Below the pieces are notes generated by a model. It had not been told where the DNA came from. It searched no databases and worked only from the letters and a program-made list of their open reading frames with translations. A stretch of 64,000 nucleotides of DNA, taken from the NCBI GenBank assembly GCA_022447605.1, contig JAKVBG010000001.1:393919-457918 (forward strand), in the 5' to 3' direction. A program made the translations under genes and the position numbers. Source of the DNA: Mariniblastus sp. Lineage in GTDB: Bacteria; Planctomycetota; Planctomycetia; Pirellulales; Pirellulaceae. Below, piece by piece: positions 1 through 12,009 of this stretch (positions within the stretch are counted from its first letter, which is position 1; each line of letters starts with the position of its first letter).

Positions 1-2
1 AA

Positions 3-677
3 CACCGGCAGGGCCTGTTTGAAGTCGCAGATTCCGGCACCCTGTTTCTGGACGAGGTCGGTGAATTGCCAAAGGCCACCCAATCCAAGCTACTGCGTGT
101 TCTGGAATGTGGTGAAATCCGCCGGGTGGGTGACAACCAGCCGTTCAAGGTCGACGTTCGTATCGTTTGCGCGACACACCGCGATTTGCCGAAAATGACG
201 GGGGAAGGTACGTTTCGGCAGGACCTGATGTACCGCATCAACACGTTTGAAATCCGGCTTCCTCCACTGCGAGAACGAATCCAAGACATCCCCGCCATCG
301 CCCGCCATTTGCTGGGGAGATTCCGCAGCGATCCCCTGCCGGACAACCCGTTTGACCAGGAAGCATTGAACCGCATGTGCAACTATGGCTGGCCAGGCAA
401 TATCCGGGAATTGGCCAATGTGATCGAACATGCTGCCATCCTGAGCGACAAGCTACCGATTACGGCCAGCGACCTGCCGCACCATTTTGGCAGCCGGTCA
501 GCCGCAAGCTCCGTTTCCATGAACGGCTCCACGCTCAAACAGATTGAAATGCAGGCCATCCACTCCGCTCTGGAACAGACGGGTGGCAACAAGACGGCTG
601 CCGCCAACCAGTTGGGCATCAGCCTCAAAACACTCTACAACAAGTTGAACCAGGACGCGATCAAGCGCGCCGCCTGA
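3..677 (+). CDS. sigma-54-dependent transcriptional regulator, C-terminal part (AAA+ plus Fis-type HTH), truncated by window start
   Basis: Frame is open to the window start and reads HRQGLFEVADSGTLFLDEVGELPKATQSKLLRVLE (NtrC-type GTLFLDEV motif); WPGNIRELANVIEHA; C-terminal Fis-like HTH GGNKTAAANQLGISLKTLYNKL. Confidence 0.93.
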   Translation, partial: HRQGLFEVADSGTLFLDEVGELPKATQSKLLRVLECGEIRRVGDNQPFKVDVRIVCATHRDLPKMTGEGTFRQDLMYRINTFEIRLPPLRERIQDIPAIARHLLGRFRSDPLPDNPFDQEALNRMCNYGWPGNIRELANVIEHAAILSDKLPITASDLPHHFGSRSAASSVSMNGSTLKQIEMQAIHSALEQTGGNKTAAANQLGISLKTLYNKLNQDAIKRAA

Positions 678-830
678 CGACGAAGAGCACTCGAACACCT
701 CCCCATCTTCTCCACGACTCGCGTCTACCGGGTTGTTTTCCCTGCCGAAGCCAAACTTGCTGACTTCAATTTGCAGGATGCAGGGGTACAATGGGACTGG
801 ATGTTCGCACGTCGGTTTCTACTTGTAATC

Positions 831-3278
<2,448 letters not shown>

Positions 3279-3281
3279 ACC

Positions 3282-4724
3282 ATGAGCCAACCCAGCCACT
3301 CTCCATCGGAAATCCTCAGCAAGGTCAACCGGAGGACCTTCTTGACCCGCAGCGGTGTCGGGCTGGGATCCGCCGCACTCTGCTCACTGCTGGCCGCCGA
3401 TCGACCCGGGCCGCGCAGTCCTCTGGCGGGAGATGGGAAGCTGCCCCACTTTCCGCCCCGTATCAAACGCGTGATTTTTCTCTGCATGGCGGGGGGGCCC
3501 TCCCACCTGGAGACATTCGATTACAAGCCCGAGTTGAGCAGGTTACATGGCCAGCCGATGCCGGAATCATTCACGCGGGGCCAGCCGATCGCTCAACTCC
3601 AGGGCCAGTCCCTCAAGATCCAGGAGCCACTCTGTAAATTCTCCCGTCACGGAGAGAGCGGGATCGAGTTTTCCGATTTCCTGCCGTGGCAATCGAAACT
3701 TGCCGATGACGTCTGCGTAATTCGATCGATGGTGACCGAACAGATCAATCATGATCCAGCCCATACCTTCATGAACACGGGGACAGCCATCAGCGGACGG
3801 CCCTCGATGGGGTCCTGGGTGACGTACGGGCTGGGTAGTGAAACAGAGAACCTGCCCGGCTTTGTGGTCATGACCAGCGTGGGAGGCCGCAATCCTCAAC
3901 CGATCGCCTCGCGGCAGTGGGCCTCCGGTTTCCTGCCCAGTCGATTCCAGGGAGTCGAGTTCAATGCCAGCGGGGACCCGGTCCATTTCGTCAAGAACCC
4001 GGCCGGCATTTCACGGCAGGCCCAGCGGCGATTGATTGACTCGGTCAACCAGCTCAACCGGCATCGCAACCGGTTAACAGGCAACCCGGAGACAGACACG
4101 CGTATCGCCGCCTACGAAATGGCTTTCCGCATGCAGACAGCCGTCCCGGAATTGATGGATTTTCGTGACGAGCCCCAGCATGTACTGGAGATGTACGGGG
4201 CCAAACCGGGCGATGGCAGCTTTGCTTCCAACTGCCTGCTGGCCCGCCGGCTGGCCGAACGGGGTGTGAGGTTCATTCAACTCTATCACCGGGGCTGGGA
4301 CCATCATGGCGACCTGAAGAAATACATGGGCATCTGCTGTGGCCTTACCGACCAACCAACATGGGCCCTGATCGAAGACCTCAAGCAGAGGGACATGTTG
4401 AAAGATACGCTCGTCATATGGGGTGGCGAGTTCGGGCGGACTCCCATGTTCCAAGGAAAGGGAGGGGTCGGTCGAGACCATCATATCAAAGGTTTTTCGA
4501 TGTGGATGGCTGGTGGGGGAATCCGGGGTGGCCAGGCGTATGGTGAGACCGACGACCTGGGATACCATGCGGTGAAGGATATCGTTCATGTTCGCGACAT
4601 GCACGCGACCCTGTTACACATGCTCGGCATCGACCACGAACGATTTACGGTTCCTTTCCAGGGACTCGACATGAAATTGACGGGCGTGGAAAAGGCCCGC
4701 GTCATCCAAGAAATTCTGACGTGA
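3282..4724 (+). CDS. DUF1501 domain protein (sulfatase-like fold), Tat-type signal
   Basis: NRRTFLTRSGVGLGSAALCSLL twin-arginine-like N-terminus; MAGGPSHLETFDYKPEL; WGGEFGRTPMFQGKGGVGRDHH. Confidence 0.9.
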   Translation: MSQPSHSPSEILSKVNRRTFLTRSGVGLGSAALCSLLAADRPGPRSPLAGDGKLPHFPPRIKRVIFLCMAGGPSHLETFDYKPELSRLHGQPMPESFTRGQPIAQLQGQSLKIQEPLCKFSRHGESGIEFSDFLPWQSKLADDVCVIRSMVTEQINHDPAHTFMNTGTAISGRPSMGSWVTYGLGSETENLPGFVVMTSVGGRNPQPIASRQWASGFLPSRFQGVEFNASGDPVHFVKNPAGISRQAQRRLIDSVNQLNRHRNRLTGNPETDTRIAAYEMAFRMQTAVPELMDFRDEPQHVLEMYGAKPGDGSFASNCLLARRLAERGVRFIQLYHRGWDHHGDLKKYMGICCGLTDQPTWALIEDLKQRDMLKDTLVIWGGEFGRTPMFQGKGGVGRDHHIKGFSMWMAGGGIRGGQAYGETDDLGYHAVKDIVHVRDMHATLLHMLGIDHERFTVPFQGLDMKLTGVEKARVIQEILT

Positions 4725-5704
4725 TATACGAGCTACTTGCCAATTATGGAATGGACCGCTCGGTCCGGATCACCCAGCTGGGAAACGCGGGGGGCTTCAG
4801 CGGGGCCTGCATCACGTTGGTCGAGGCGGAGGTGGGGAAATGCTGCCTCCGACAATGGCCCCATTCTCACCCAACCCAGCAAAGGCTGGACTGGATTCAC
4901 CGCAACCTGCTACATGCAGGTGTCAACGGATGCCCTGTACCGGTCCCCATCCGAACCTGTCACGGTGACACGTTTGTTCGGTTCCGTGACCGTTTCTGGG
5001 AACTCAGCCCCTGGATGCCCGGTTCGGCCGACTATGAAACGACCCCCAATCTGCCGCGACTGCTCAACGCCATCCAGAAGCTGGCTGAATTTCACCGCTC
5101 GACTGCGCAGGTGCAGCTGGAATTTGGCCCATCGGCCAACGTGAAATCGCGTGTGGAACAGCTGGCCAGCAGCCAGACCCTGATGACATCGATCGAAGAC
5201 GCTGCCCTCAACCATACGTTCCCGCCCATTGTCCGGCTGTACAACGAGTTGCATCGTTGTCGCGAGTGGTTCCCCCACTGCCTGCAGGAGCTTTCCCAAA
5301 CCATCGATCGACCACTGGTCCTGCAACCGGTCATCCGCGATATCTGGCATGATCATATTCTGTTCACGGGCAACGAGGTTTCCGGAATCGTCGATTTCGG
5401 AGCGATGCAACTGGACCACGTGTCCCTCGACCTGGCCCGCCTGCTGGGCAGCCTGGTGGGCGACCCGGACGATCCCGACTGGCTCGCGGCACTGGAACAT
5501 TACTGTTCCTATCGACCGTTACTGAACTACGAAATTGAGGTCATCCGGCTGCTGGACCAGAGTGCGGTTTTACTCAGTTCGCTCAACTGGCTCCGCTGGA
5601 TCGTGCTGGAAAAGCGCGAGTATGAAGACTGGCAGGCGGTCCAGCGGCGCATCGATATCCTGGGTCAGCGGCTGGTACGGCTATCCGGACAGGCAACGGG
5701 ATAA
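4721..5704 (+). CDS. phosphotransferase (aminoglycoside/choline kinase-like)
   Basis: RPLVLQPVIRDIWHDHILFTGNEVSGIVDFGAMQLDHVSLDLARLLGSL resembles the APH catalytic region; 4-nt overlap with the preceding gene. Confidence 0.8.
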   Translation: MIYELLANYGMDRSVRITQLGNAGGFSGACITLVEAEVGKCCLRQWPHSHPTQQRLDWIHRNLLHAGVNGCPVPVPIRTCHGDTFVRFRDRFWELSPWMPGSADYETTPNLPRLLNAIQKLAEFHRSTAQVQLEFGPSANVKSRVEQLASSQTLMTSIEDAALNHTFPPIVRLYNELHRCREWFPHCLQELSQTIDRPLVLQPVIRDIWHDHILFTGNEVSGIVDFGAMQLDHVSLDLARLLGSLVGDPDDPDWLAALEHYCSYRPLLNYEIEVIRLLDQSAVLLSSLNWLRWIVLEKREYEDWQAVQRRIDILGQRLVRLSGQATG

Positions 5705-5728
5705 ACCGAAGCGGGTCAACCGTTCCAG

Positions 5729-6331
5729 TCAGACAGTCGGCCGCACGACTCCCACTACCACGCCAATCACTTTGGCGTCCCGCGTATACTTCGGCTTCAT
5801 CGAGGCATTGGCCGGTTGCAGGCGAATCCTGTTCTTTTCGGGGTACCAGTATTTCAGCGTCGCTTCCCCCTCGGAGTTGCGGACCACGGCGATATCCCCC
5901 TTGCTGGCCGTACGGCGTTTTTGCACGACCACGTAATCCCCCTCCTGGATGTGGGCATCGATCATCGAATCACCCGACACCTCCAAAAGGAAGGTCCCTT
6001 TGTCCGACCACAACTCGGTCAGGTCGACACGTTCCTGCTGTTCGATCGCTTCCATCATGCCGCCAGCAGCCACCCGACCGGCCAAGGGTAAGCCGCTGAT
6101 TTCCTCGTGAACCTGCTCGGTCAGGACAATCGAACGCGACTTGTGACTGGAGCGGTGAATCAGTCCTTTCTTCTCGAGCGCCGTCAAATGACAGATCACG
6201 CCGTTGGGTGAACTGAACCCCATCTCGCTGGCGATCTCACGGATGGTCGGACCATAACCATCCTGCTCGATCCGGGATCGAATGAAATCAAAAACCACCT
6301 GTTGTTTTTTGGTCAATTGTTCCTGCAGCAT
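5729..6331 (-). CDS. lexA: LexA repressor
   Basis: N-terminal wHTH MLQEQLTKKQQVVFDFIRSRIEQDGYGPTIREIASEMGFSSPNGV; Ala-Gly cleavage region VAAGG; catalytic SGDSMIDAHIQEGDYVVV. Confidence 0.95.
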   Translation of the reverse strand: MLQEQLTKKQQVVFDFIRSRIEQDGYGPTIREIASEMGFSSPNGVICHLTALEKKGLIHRSSHKSRSIVLTEQVHEEISGLPLAGRVAAGGMMEAIEQQERVDLTELWSDKGTFLLEVSGDSMIDAHIQEGDYVVVQKRRTASKGDIAVVRNSEGEATLKYWYPEKNRIRLQPANASMKPKYTRDAKVIGVVVGVVRPTV

Positions 6332-6362
6332 GATACTGATCTCGAGAGATACGAATCAGACA

Positions 6363-6407
6363 GGACATTCCGCCTGACCCCTTTAAGGTATACAAATGTC
6401 CATTATA
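6363..6407 (-). promoter_or_regulatory. candidate lexA promoter/operator
   Basis: Minus-strand TATAAT (6402-6407 as ATTATA on +) abutting GGACATT...AATGTCC inverted repeat (6363-6369 / 6395-6401) upstream of the lexA ATG. Confidence 0.4.
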
Positions 6408-6453
6408 GCACAAGGCGACCCGGCAATGACTTGGAACGCCCCAAAATCCAACC

Positions 6454-8472
6454 TCATTCGATTTCGGCGCGCAATTCCCGCCGCATCACTTTGCCGGAAG
6501 CCGTTCGAGGCAACCGGTCGACAGCGATCAGGCGACTGATTCGGAATAACGGGTTCAGCTGCTGTTTGAGGCGTTGATTCATCGACTTTTTCAGGTCGTC
6601 CATCTCGACCTGCTCGACCGGTCCATCCAGCACCAGGAACACGGCCAGTTCGGCTGGACCATCCTGGGCAAAGGCGACGGCGGCCGTCTCCCGGACCACC
6701 TGCAACTGATTAAGGACCCGTTCAATCTCGGACGAACTCGTCTTGATGCCCCCCAGGTTCATCGTGTCGTCGACCCGACCGCCGGCCATGTAGACGGCGT
6801 GTCCGGCCACGGTGGAAGGGTAAGCCTGAAAATGGTCACCATGTCGGCGGAGCGCGAAGTGCTCAGCCAACGTGGGCGTGGCCCTGAAATAGGTCTCGTA
6901 ATGATCCCGATTCAACAACCGGTCCGATAAACCGATCGAGGGGGGAACCAGGAAGAGCTCCCCTGATTCGGCAGGGCGGTCCGCTTCATCGAGGATGACA
7001 AAATTGAGCCCGACCGCCGCCGTATTGAAAGCGGCCGGGACATTCGGCTCGGTGACGACCGATGTGATGTAACCCCCACCGATTTCCGTTCCTCCACAGT
7101 ACTCGATCACCGGTTTCATTTTCGCCAGGGCCGAGAGGTAAAACATATCGTCCCGCTGGGAACTCTCGCCGGTCGAACTAAACAGGCGAACCCCGGACCA
7201 GTCAAACGCTTCCATCTCGCCCGACGTGCGCCAAGCCTTGACGATCGTCGGCACCACACCCAGCATCTGCACGCCCGCATCCTGGACAAATTTCCCGAAA
7301 GGGCTGCCCAGCGGCGCGTCCTCGTACAGGCCGATCGTCGCCCGGTTGATCAGGCTGGCAAAGATCAGCCAGGGGCCCATCATCCAGCCCAGGTTAGTCG
7401 GCCAAACACAGACCTGTCCCGGCCGAATATCCTGGTGGCAAAACCCGTCCACGGCACACTTGATCGGTGTCAGGTGAGACCAGGGGATCGCCTTCGGTTG
7501 CCCGGTCGTTCCGGAAGAGAACAGGATGTTGATCGCCTCGCTGCCCGAACAGGTCACCGGGACAAAGTCCATTTCCAAACTGAGGAATTCAGACCAGGAC
7601 TGGTCCCCGTCTCGCAGGCTCACCCCCGGTTCTCCTCCCTCAAATCCAATCACAATCGCTGGCCTGTCGGTCGCCTCGACCACCGCTTGATAGAGGGGCA
7701 ATGTTTTACCGACCCGCACCTGGTGATCGTAGGTGATGACGGCCTTCGCCTGGGCCACCTGCAACCGGGTGGCGATCTCGGGGGGTGCAAAGCTATCGGC
7801 GATCGAGACCACGGCACAACCGGCCTGGACGATCCCCAGGTAGATGGCGACCGACAAATGGGTCATCGGCATGAACACGGCAATCGCGTCACCCGGCTGA
7901 AAACCGGCAGCGACAAGACTGTTGGATACCTGGTTGGTCAGGTCGCGAAGTTGCCGATAAGTCAGTTGCTCGATCCTTTGACCGGGCGACTGAAAAACGA
8001 CCGCAACCTCGTCGGGCTCGGCCAGGAAACAGCTGTCGACGATGTTCAGTCGAGCGTCGGGGAACCAGCGGGCATGCTCCACGCCAGCCGACTGATCCAG
8101 TACGGGACCCCTTTGCTCAAACGGAATTCCCAGGCGTTCGACGGCCTCGGTCCAAAACTGCTCCCGGTGGTTCACGGTCCACTGCTGATAATCGTTCACC
8201 TCCACCCCAGATCGTGTCGCCCACTGGCTGAGATTCGCCTGTTCGATCTCCCCCTCATCCGGTGACCACATCGGGGCCGGGCCCTGCTCGTCGACCTGCC
8301 AACCATCGAAACAGGCTTGCCAAACCTGAGCGTACCCGTGCGGACCGAGAGCCGTCTGCCGCAGGAAACGGGTACAGGACCGCCACAATTCGAGGGGCGG
8401 CGTGGTGCCACGGCGGGCTAACAAGTCGCCCAGTTGTTGTTGTTCGTCCGGCGTGAGTTCGGGTGGCAACAT
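6454..8472 (-). CDS. AMP-binding acyl-CoA / acetoacetyl-CoA synthetase-like ligase
   Basis: ILFSSGTTGQPKAIPWSH; EYCGGTEIGGGYITS; GRVDDTMNLGGIKTSSSEIE; LPRTASGKVMRRELR. Confidence 0.88.
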   Translation of the reverse strand: MLPPELTPDEQQQLGDLLARRGTTPPLELWRSCTRFLRQTALGPHGYAQVWQACFDGWQVDEQGPAPMWSPDEGEIEQANLSQWATRSGVEVNDYQQWTVNHREQFWTEAVERLGIPFEQRGPVLDQSAGVEHARWFPDARLNIVDSCFLAEPDEVAVVFQSPGQRIEQLTYRQLRDLTNQVSNSLVAAGFQPGDAIAVFMPMTHLSVAIYLGIVQAGCAVVSIADSFAPPEIATRLQVAQAKAVITYDHQVRVGKTLPLYQAVVEATDRPAIVIGFEGGEPGVSLRDGDQSWSEFLSLEMDFVPVTCSGSEAINILFSSGTTGQPKAIPWSHLTPIKCAVDGFCHQDIRPGQVCVWPTNLGWMMGPWLIFASLINRATIGLYEDAPLGSPFGKFVQDAGVQMLGVVPTIVKAWRTSGEMEAFDWSGVRLFSSTGESSQRDDMFYLSALAKMKPVIEYCGGTEIGGGYITSVVTEPNVPAAFNTAAVGLNFVILDEADRPAESGELFLVPPSIGLSDRLLNRDHYETYFRATPTLAEHFALRRHGDHFQAYPSTVAGHAVYMAGGRVDDTMNLGGIKTSSSEIERVLNQLQVVRETAAVAFAQDGPAELAVFLVLDGPVEQVEMDDLKKSMNQRLKQQLNPLFRISRLIAVDRLPRTASGKVMRRELRAEIE

Positions 8473-8556
8473 CGCGATCGACGATTGGTTGAATGGGACA
8501 AAAATGCATTCTGGCCGATGATGAGTGAATTTCCCAGTCACCCACCCGATTAAAAA

Positions 8557-9171
8557 TCAACGGCCCGGAGCCCGGGCAAGCTTGAAAAGATCGGTCGTGC
8601 GGCAATAGTTCTCGCCACCCAGACGACCGATGGCATCCAGCCGGCCCGGGTCAATCGCGCCCGTTTCATCGAGCACCCCATCGTCGATCTCCATCATGAC
8701 GATCTCGCCGATCACAACCGTCGCGGCAAACGGCCCCTGGCCGATGGCAACGGTTTGCAACAGTTCACATTCCAGGTGAACGGGCGATTCCTTGACACTG
8801 GGAGCGTTGACCCGCTGGCTGGGCATTTCCGTCATCCCCGTTTGAGCAAACTCCGATTCGCCGAATTCAAAATCGGCCGAGGAGAGCACCATCGGGTTGG
8901 CCAGGCCAAAGGGGACGATGTTCACCACGAACTGACCGTTCTCCAGGATGTTCCTAACCGTATCCTTGGGCGACCCATCCGGCTTGTTGACGGCTGAAAA
9001 CATCAGCGCTGCCGGCTGGGAACCGATCCCGTTGAAATAGCTGTACGGCGCCAGGTTGGAAATCCCGTCCCCGGAAATGGTCGACACCCAGGCGATCGGA
9101 CGGGGCGCGATGACCTGCACCATCCTCGTGTAAATTTCGTTCGGCTTGGTTTGTTTGGGGTCTACCAGCAT
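8557..9171 (-). CDS. flavin reductase-like domain protein
   Basis: APRPIAWVSTISGDGISNLAPYSYFNGIGSQPAALMFSAVNKPDGSPKDTVRNI. Confidence 0.85.
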   Translation of the reverse strand: MLVDPKQTKPNEIYTRMVQVIAPRPIAWVSTISGDGISNLAPYSYFNGIGSQPAALMFSAVNKPDGSPKDTVRNILENGQFVVNIVPFGLANPMVLSSADFEFGESEFAQTGMTEMPSQRVNAPSVKESPVHLECELLQTVAIGQGPFAATVVIGEIVMMEIDDGVLDETGAIDPGRLDAIGRLGGENYCRTTDLFKLARAPGR

Positions 9172-9230
9172 TCCAACTATCCTCGGGAAACCGTTGACGC
9201 CCCGCACGGAACGGGCGTCGGCAAAACGAC

Positions 9231-10403
9231 TCAGACCAACCAGCTGTACGGGTAGTCCGGGTCGTCCAGTTTCAAGGCATCTTCGGTCAGGTGCAGCGGG
9301 CGATCCGTATCAAACATCACCGCCATCTCCTCGGTCCGTTCCATCTCCATGCTCTTGAGGATCGTTCCCGGGTGGGGACCGTGGGGGATCCCGCCCGGGT
9401 GCAAGGTCATGCTGCCAAGTCCCACACCCCGTCGTGAACCGAATTCACCGTCCACGTAGAACAGAACCTCATCCGCTTCGACATTGCTGTGGACATAGGG
9501 AACCTTAACCGCCTTGGGATGGTGATCGAGGTAACGGGGAGCAAACGTGCAAACGACAAAACCGCGAACCTCGAACGTCTGCTGATAGGGGGGCGGCAGG
9601 TGCAACGTGCCGGTCAACGGCTCGAAGTCCCAGGCATTGAAGGTGTACGGATAGAGAAACCCATCCCAACCGACCACGTCCAGCGGGTCATGCTTCATCG
9701 TCACCCGGGTCAAGCGGCTGTGGTCTTTGACCAGGATGCTCGTCTCGCGTTCCTCGTCACGGGTAGCAATTTCCGTGGGACTATGGAAATCCCGCTCGTA
9801 GTAAGGGGAGCCGAGCAGCATCTGCCCATCTTCATTGAGGTACTGTTTCGGAATCCGGACCGGCGCAAAACATTCGAGCACCAGGTGATCTTCCTGGGTG
9901 ATATCATCACTCTGAAACCGGTAATTGGTGGTCCTCGGGATCACGATGTAATCACCGCGTCGATAAGGGAGTTTGCCATACGTGGTGTCGAGATGGCCGC
10001 TCCCCTGGTTGATGAAGATCAACTCATCGGCGGCGGCGTTGCGGTACAACTCGTCCTGAACCACATCCGGCTTGACGCGGTAACTGACCAGATCTTCGTT
10101 GAACAGCATCGGCACCCGCCCGGTAATCGGCGATCCGGACCGGGACATCTCCTGGGTCTTGATATGATGATGCCTCAGTTCCTGGTTGGCCGCAGCCTGG
10201 ATCTCCAGGTTTCCGACAGTCTCGGTCCGACTCACCACGGTGGGGGGACGCATGTGGTAGAGAATGCTGTAGGTCCGGTCAAACCCCTGGGTCGTCACCA
10301 CATGTTCATAATACAACCCTTCATCGAGATAGCTCGGTTCGGGTTGCTCAAACTGCATGTGCCGCTTGGGAGGAAGTTGGCCAAGTTTTCGGTAGCTGGG
10401 CAT
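9231..10403 (-). CDS. homogentisate 1,2-dioxygenase family protein
   Basis: Cupin-like protein with HPGGIPHGPHPGT motif, VVGWDGFLYPYTFN and HSNVEADEVLFYVDGEFGSRRGVGLGSMTLHPGG. Confidence 0.87.
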   Translation of the reverse strand: MPSYRKLGQLPPKRHMQFEQPEPSYLDEGLYYEHVVTTQGFDRTYSILYHMRPPTVVSRTETVGNLEIQAAANQELRHHHIKTQEMSRSGSPITGRVPMLFNEDLVSYRVKPDVVQDELYRNAAADELIFINQGSGHLDTTYGKLPYRRGDYIVIPRTTNYRFQSDDITQEDHLVLECFAPVRIPKQYLNEDGQMLLGSPYYERDFHSPTEIATRDEERETSILVKDHSRLTRVTMKHDPLDVVGWDGFLYPYTFNAWDFEPLTGTLHLPPPYQQTFEVRGFVVCTFAPRYLDHHPKAVKVPYVHSNVEADEVLFYVDGEFGSRRGVGLGSMTLHPGGIPHGPHPGTILKSMEMERTEEMAVMFDTDRPLHLTEDALKLDDPDYPYSWLV

Positions 10404-10578
10404 TTTTAAACCGTCGATTACGGTGAAAGTGTCAGGTCTCGCTGCAAGACATCAGGCGCCCGGCAACGGTGCCAGGGGCTTTATTCCTTTGTATGGGTTC
10501 CAGGCAGAATTGGCAATTGTCGATTTGAGAGTTATGGTAGGCAAATACGATTTAACAGGTTTTTGATGGCTTGACGGG

Positions 10579-11328
10579 ATGGACCAGAACAGGAACCAGA
10601 GGACAGACGGTGAGCCGGTGGCGCTGATCACCGGCGGAACGAGCGGGATCGGGCTGGCGACCGCCATACGGTTGGCCCGCCACGGTTACCACGTCGCTAT
10701 CTGCGCACGGAATGAACAGCGACTGTCCTCGGCCCGCGAGCAGATCTCCCGCGCTTCCGACGGTCGTGGTGAAGTGGTCGGCTTCTCGAGGGACCTGGCC
10801 CAAACGGACGATGCCATCTCGCTGCACGAAGAAGTGCTGGAACAACTGGGTACCATCGATGTGCTGGTCAACAATGCCTCGTCGGCGCCGCTGGGAAATT
10901 TCGAGACGATGTCGGCCGAGACGTTTGAAACGATGGTCAACACGAATATCCGCAGCGTGTTCTACCTGACCCAGGCCGTGTGGCGAACGATGTTGCAACA
11001 GGGCAGGGGAGTGATCGTGAACATCTCTTCCCTGGCGGCGATCGACCCGTTCCCCGGGTTCAGTCTGTATGGATCGTCCAAGGCTTGGCTCGATATCCTG
11101 ACACACGTGCTGGCTGCCGAGGGCGATGCGGCCGACATCCGTGTCTACTCGATTCGGCCCGGCGCGGTGGAAACGCCGATGCTGAGAGGCCTGTTCCCCG
11201 ACTTTCCAGCCGATCAATGCGTTCAACCGGAGGAGGTCGCCGACATGATTTGGCGCTGCATCAACGAACCGGAACAGTTGGCCACCGGAACGCCACACCA
11301 CGTCACCAACCAGCCCGACCATTCCTGA
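10579..11328 (+). CDS. SDR family oxidoreductase
   Basis: ALITGGTSGIGLATAIRLARHGYHVAICARN; NNASSAP; YGSSKAWLDILT (YxxxK). Confidence 0.92.
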   Translation: MDQNRNQRTDGEPVALITGGTSGIGLATAIRLARHGYHVAICARNEQRLSSAREQISRASDGRGEVVGFSRDLAQTDDAISLHEEVLEQLGTIDVLVNNASSAPLGNFETMSAETFETMVNTNIRSVFYLTQAVWRTMLQQGRGVIVNISSLAAIDPFPGFSLYGSSKAWLDILTHVLAAEGDAADIRVYSIRPGAVETPMLRGLFPDFPADQCVQPEEVADMIWRCINEPEQLATGTPHHVTNQPDHS

Positions 11329-11517
11329 TTCAAGGTACTCCAAAGCTGATGCTTCTGTCCTGTTTCGCCGAGCGACAAGGCTGGCTGACTTGATAGCCGC
11401 GGAAAGTCTGCGGAAGGGTAGCCATCCTGATCTGCAAAATCCAGAACAACCGTCGCTTTTTACCATCGCTTGTTTTAGACTGGAACGCGCCTCGACCCTT
11501 TCCACAAGACCACGTCG

Positions 11518-12009
11518 ATGACACCCGAAAACCCACCTCTCTCTTCCTCTCTGCCACTCGATGCGGCATTGAAACGAAATTTGCATCTCGATGTGTTGAT
11601 CACCATCATGATCGGCGGGGCGTTGGGTGCACTCCTGCGAGAACTCGTCGCCTTCTGGTTGACGGGCACCGCGACGACCGCCTTTCCGTGGGGAATCCTC
11701 ATCGCCAACCTGAGCGGTGCGTTCCTGCTCGGGTTGTTTGCGACCTGGGTCGACGGCCTGTTCCGGCATCACCTCTTTCGCCTGTTCTGGGAGATCGGTT
11801 TCATACGCAGTTTCACCACGATGTCGACTTTGTCGCTGCAGAGTATTGTTCTCATTGAGGCGGGTGCCTGGGGAGTCTTCGCCCCTTACATCGCGGTTTC
11901 GGTGGTCGGTGGCCTGTTGCTGTTTTGGTCGGGCGAACGTCTGGGTGTCTCGATGGCCAAGGCCAGGGCCGACAGAGCAGAACGGGATCGTGTGGAGAAG
12001 GAACTCTGA
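11518..12009 (+). CDS. crcB: FluC/CrcB family fluoride channel, subunit A (degenerate Phe-box)
   Basis: GGALGALLREL; ANLSGAFLLG; FIRSFTTMSTLSLQS; four TM segments; adjacent to a second crcB. Confidence 0.85.
   Translation: MTPENPPLSSSLPLDAALKRNLHLDVLITIMIGGALGALLRELVAFWLTGTATTAFPWGILIANLSGAFLLGLFATWVDGLFRHHLFRLFWEIGFIRSFTTMSTLSLQSIVLIEAGAWGVFAPYIAVSVVGGLLLFWSGERLGVSMAKARADRAERDRVEKEL

Noticed and set aside
11329-11517. Possible fluoride (crcB) riboswitch upstream of the FluC pair
   Set aside because: CTGATG occurs but the 5' GGNGATGG/pseudoknot elements I expect were not found; a covariance-model scan would be decisive.
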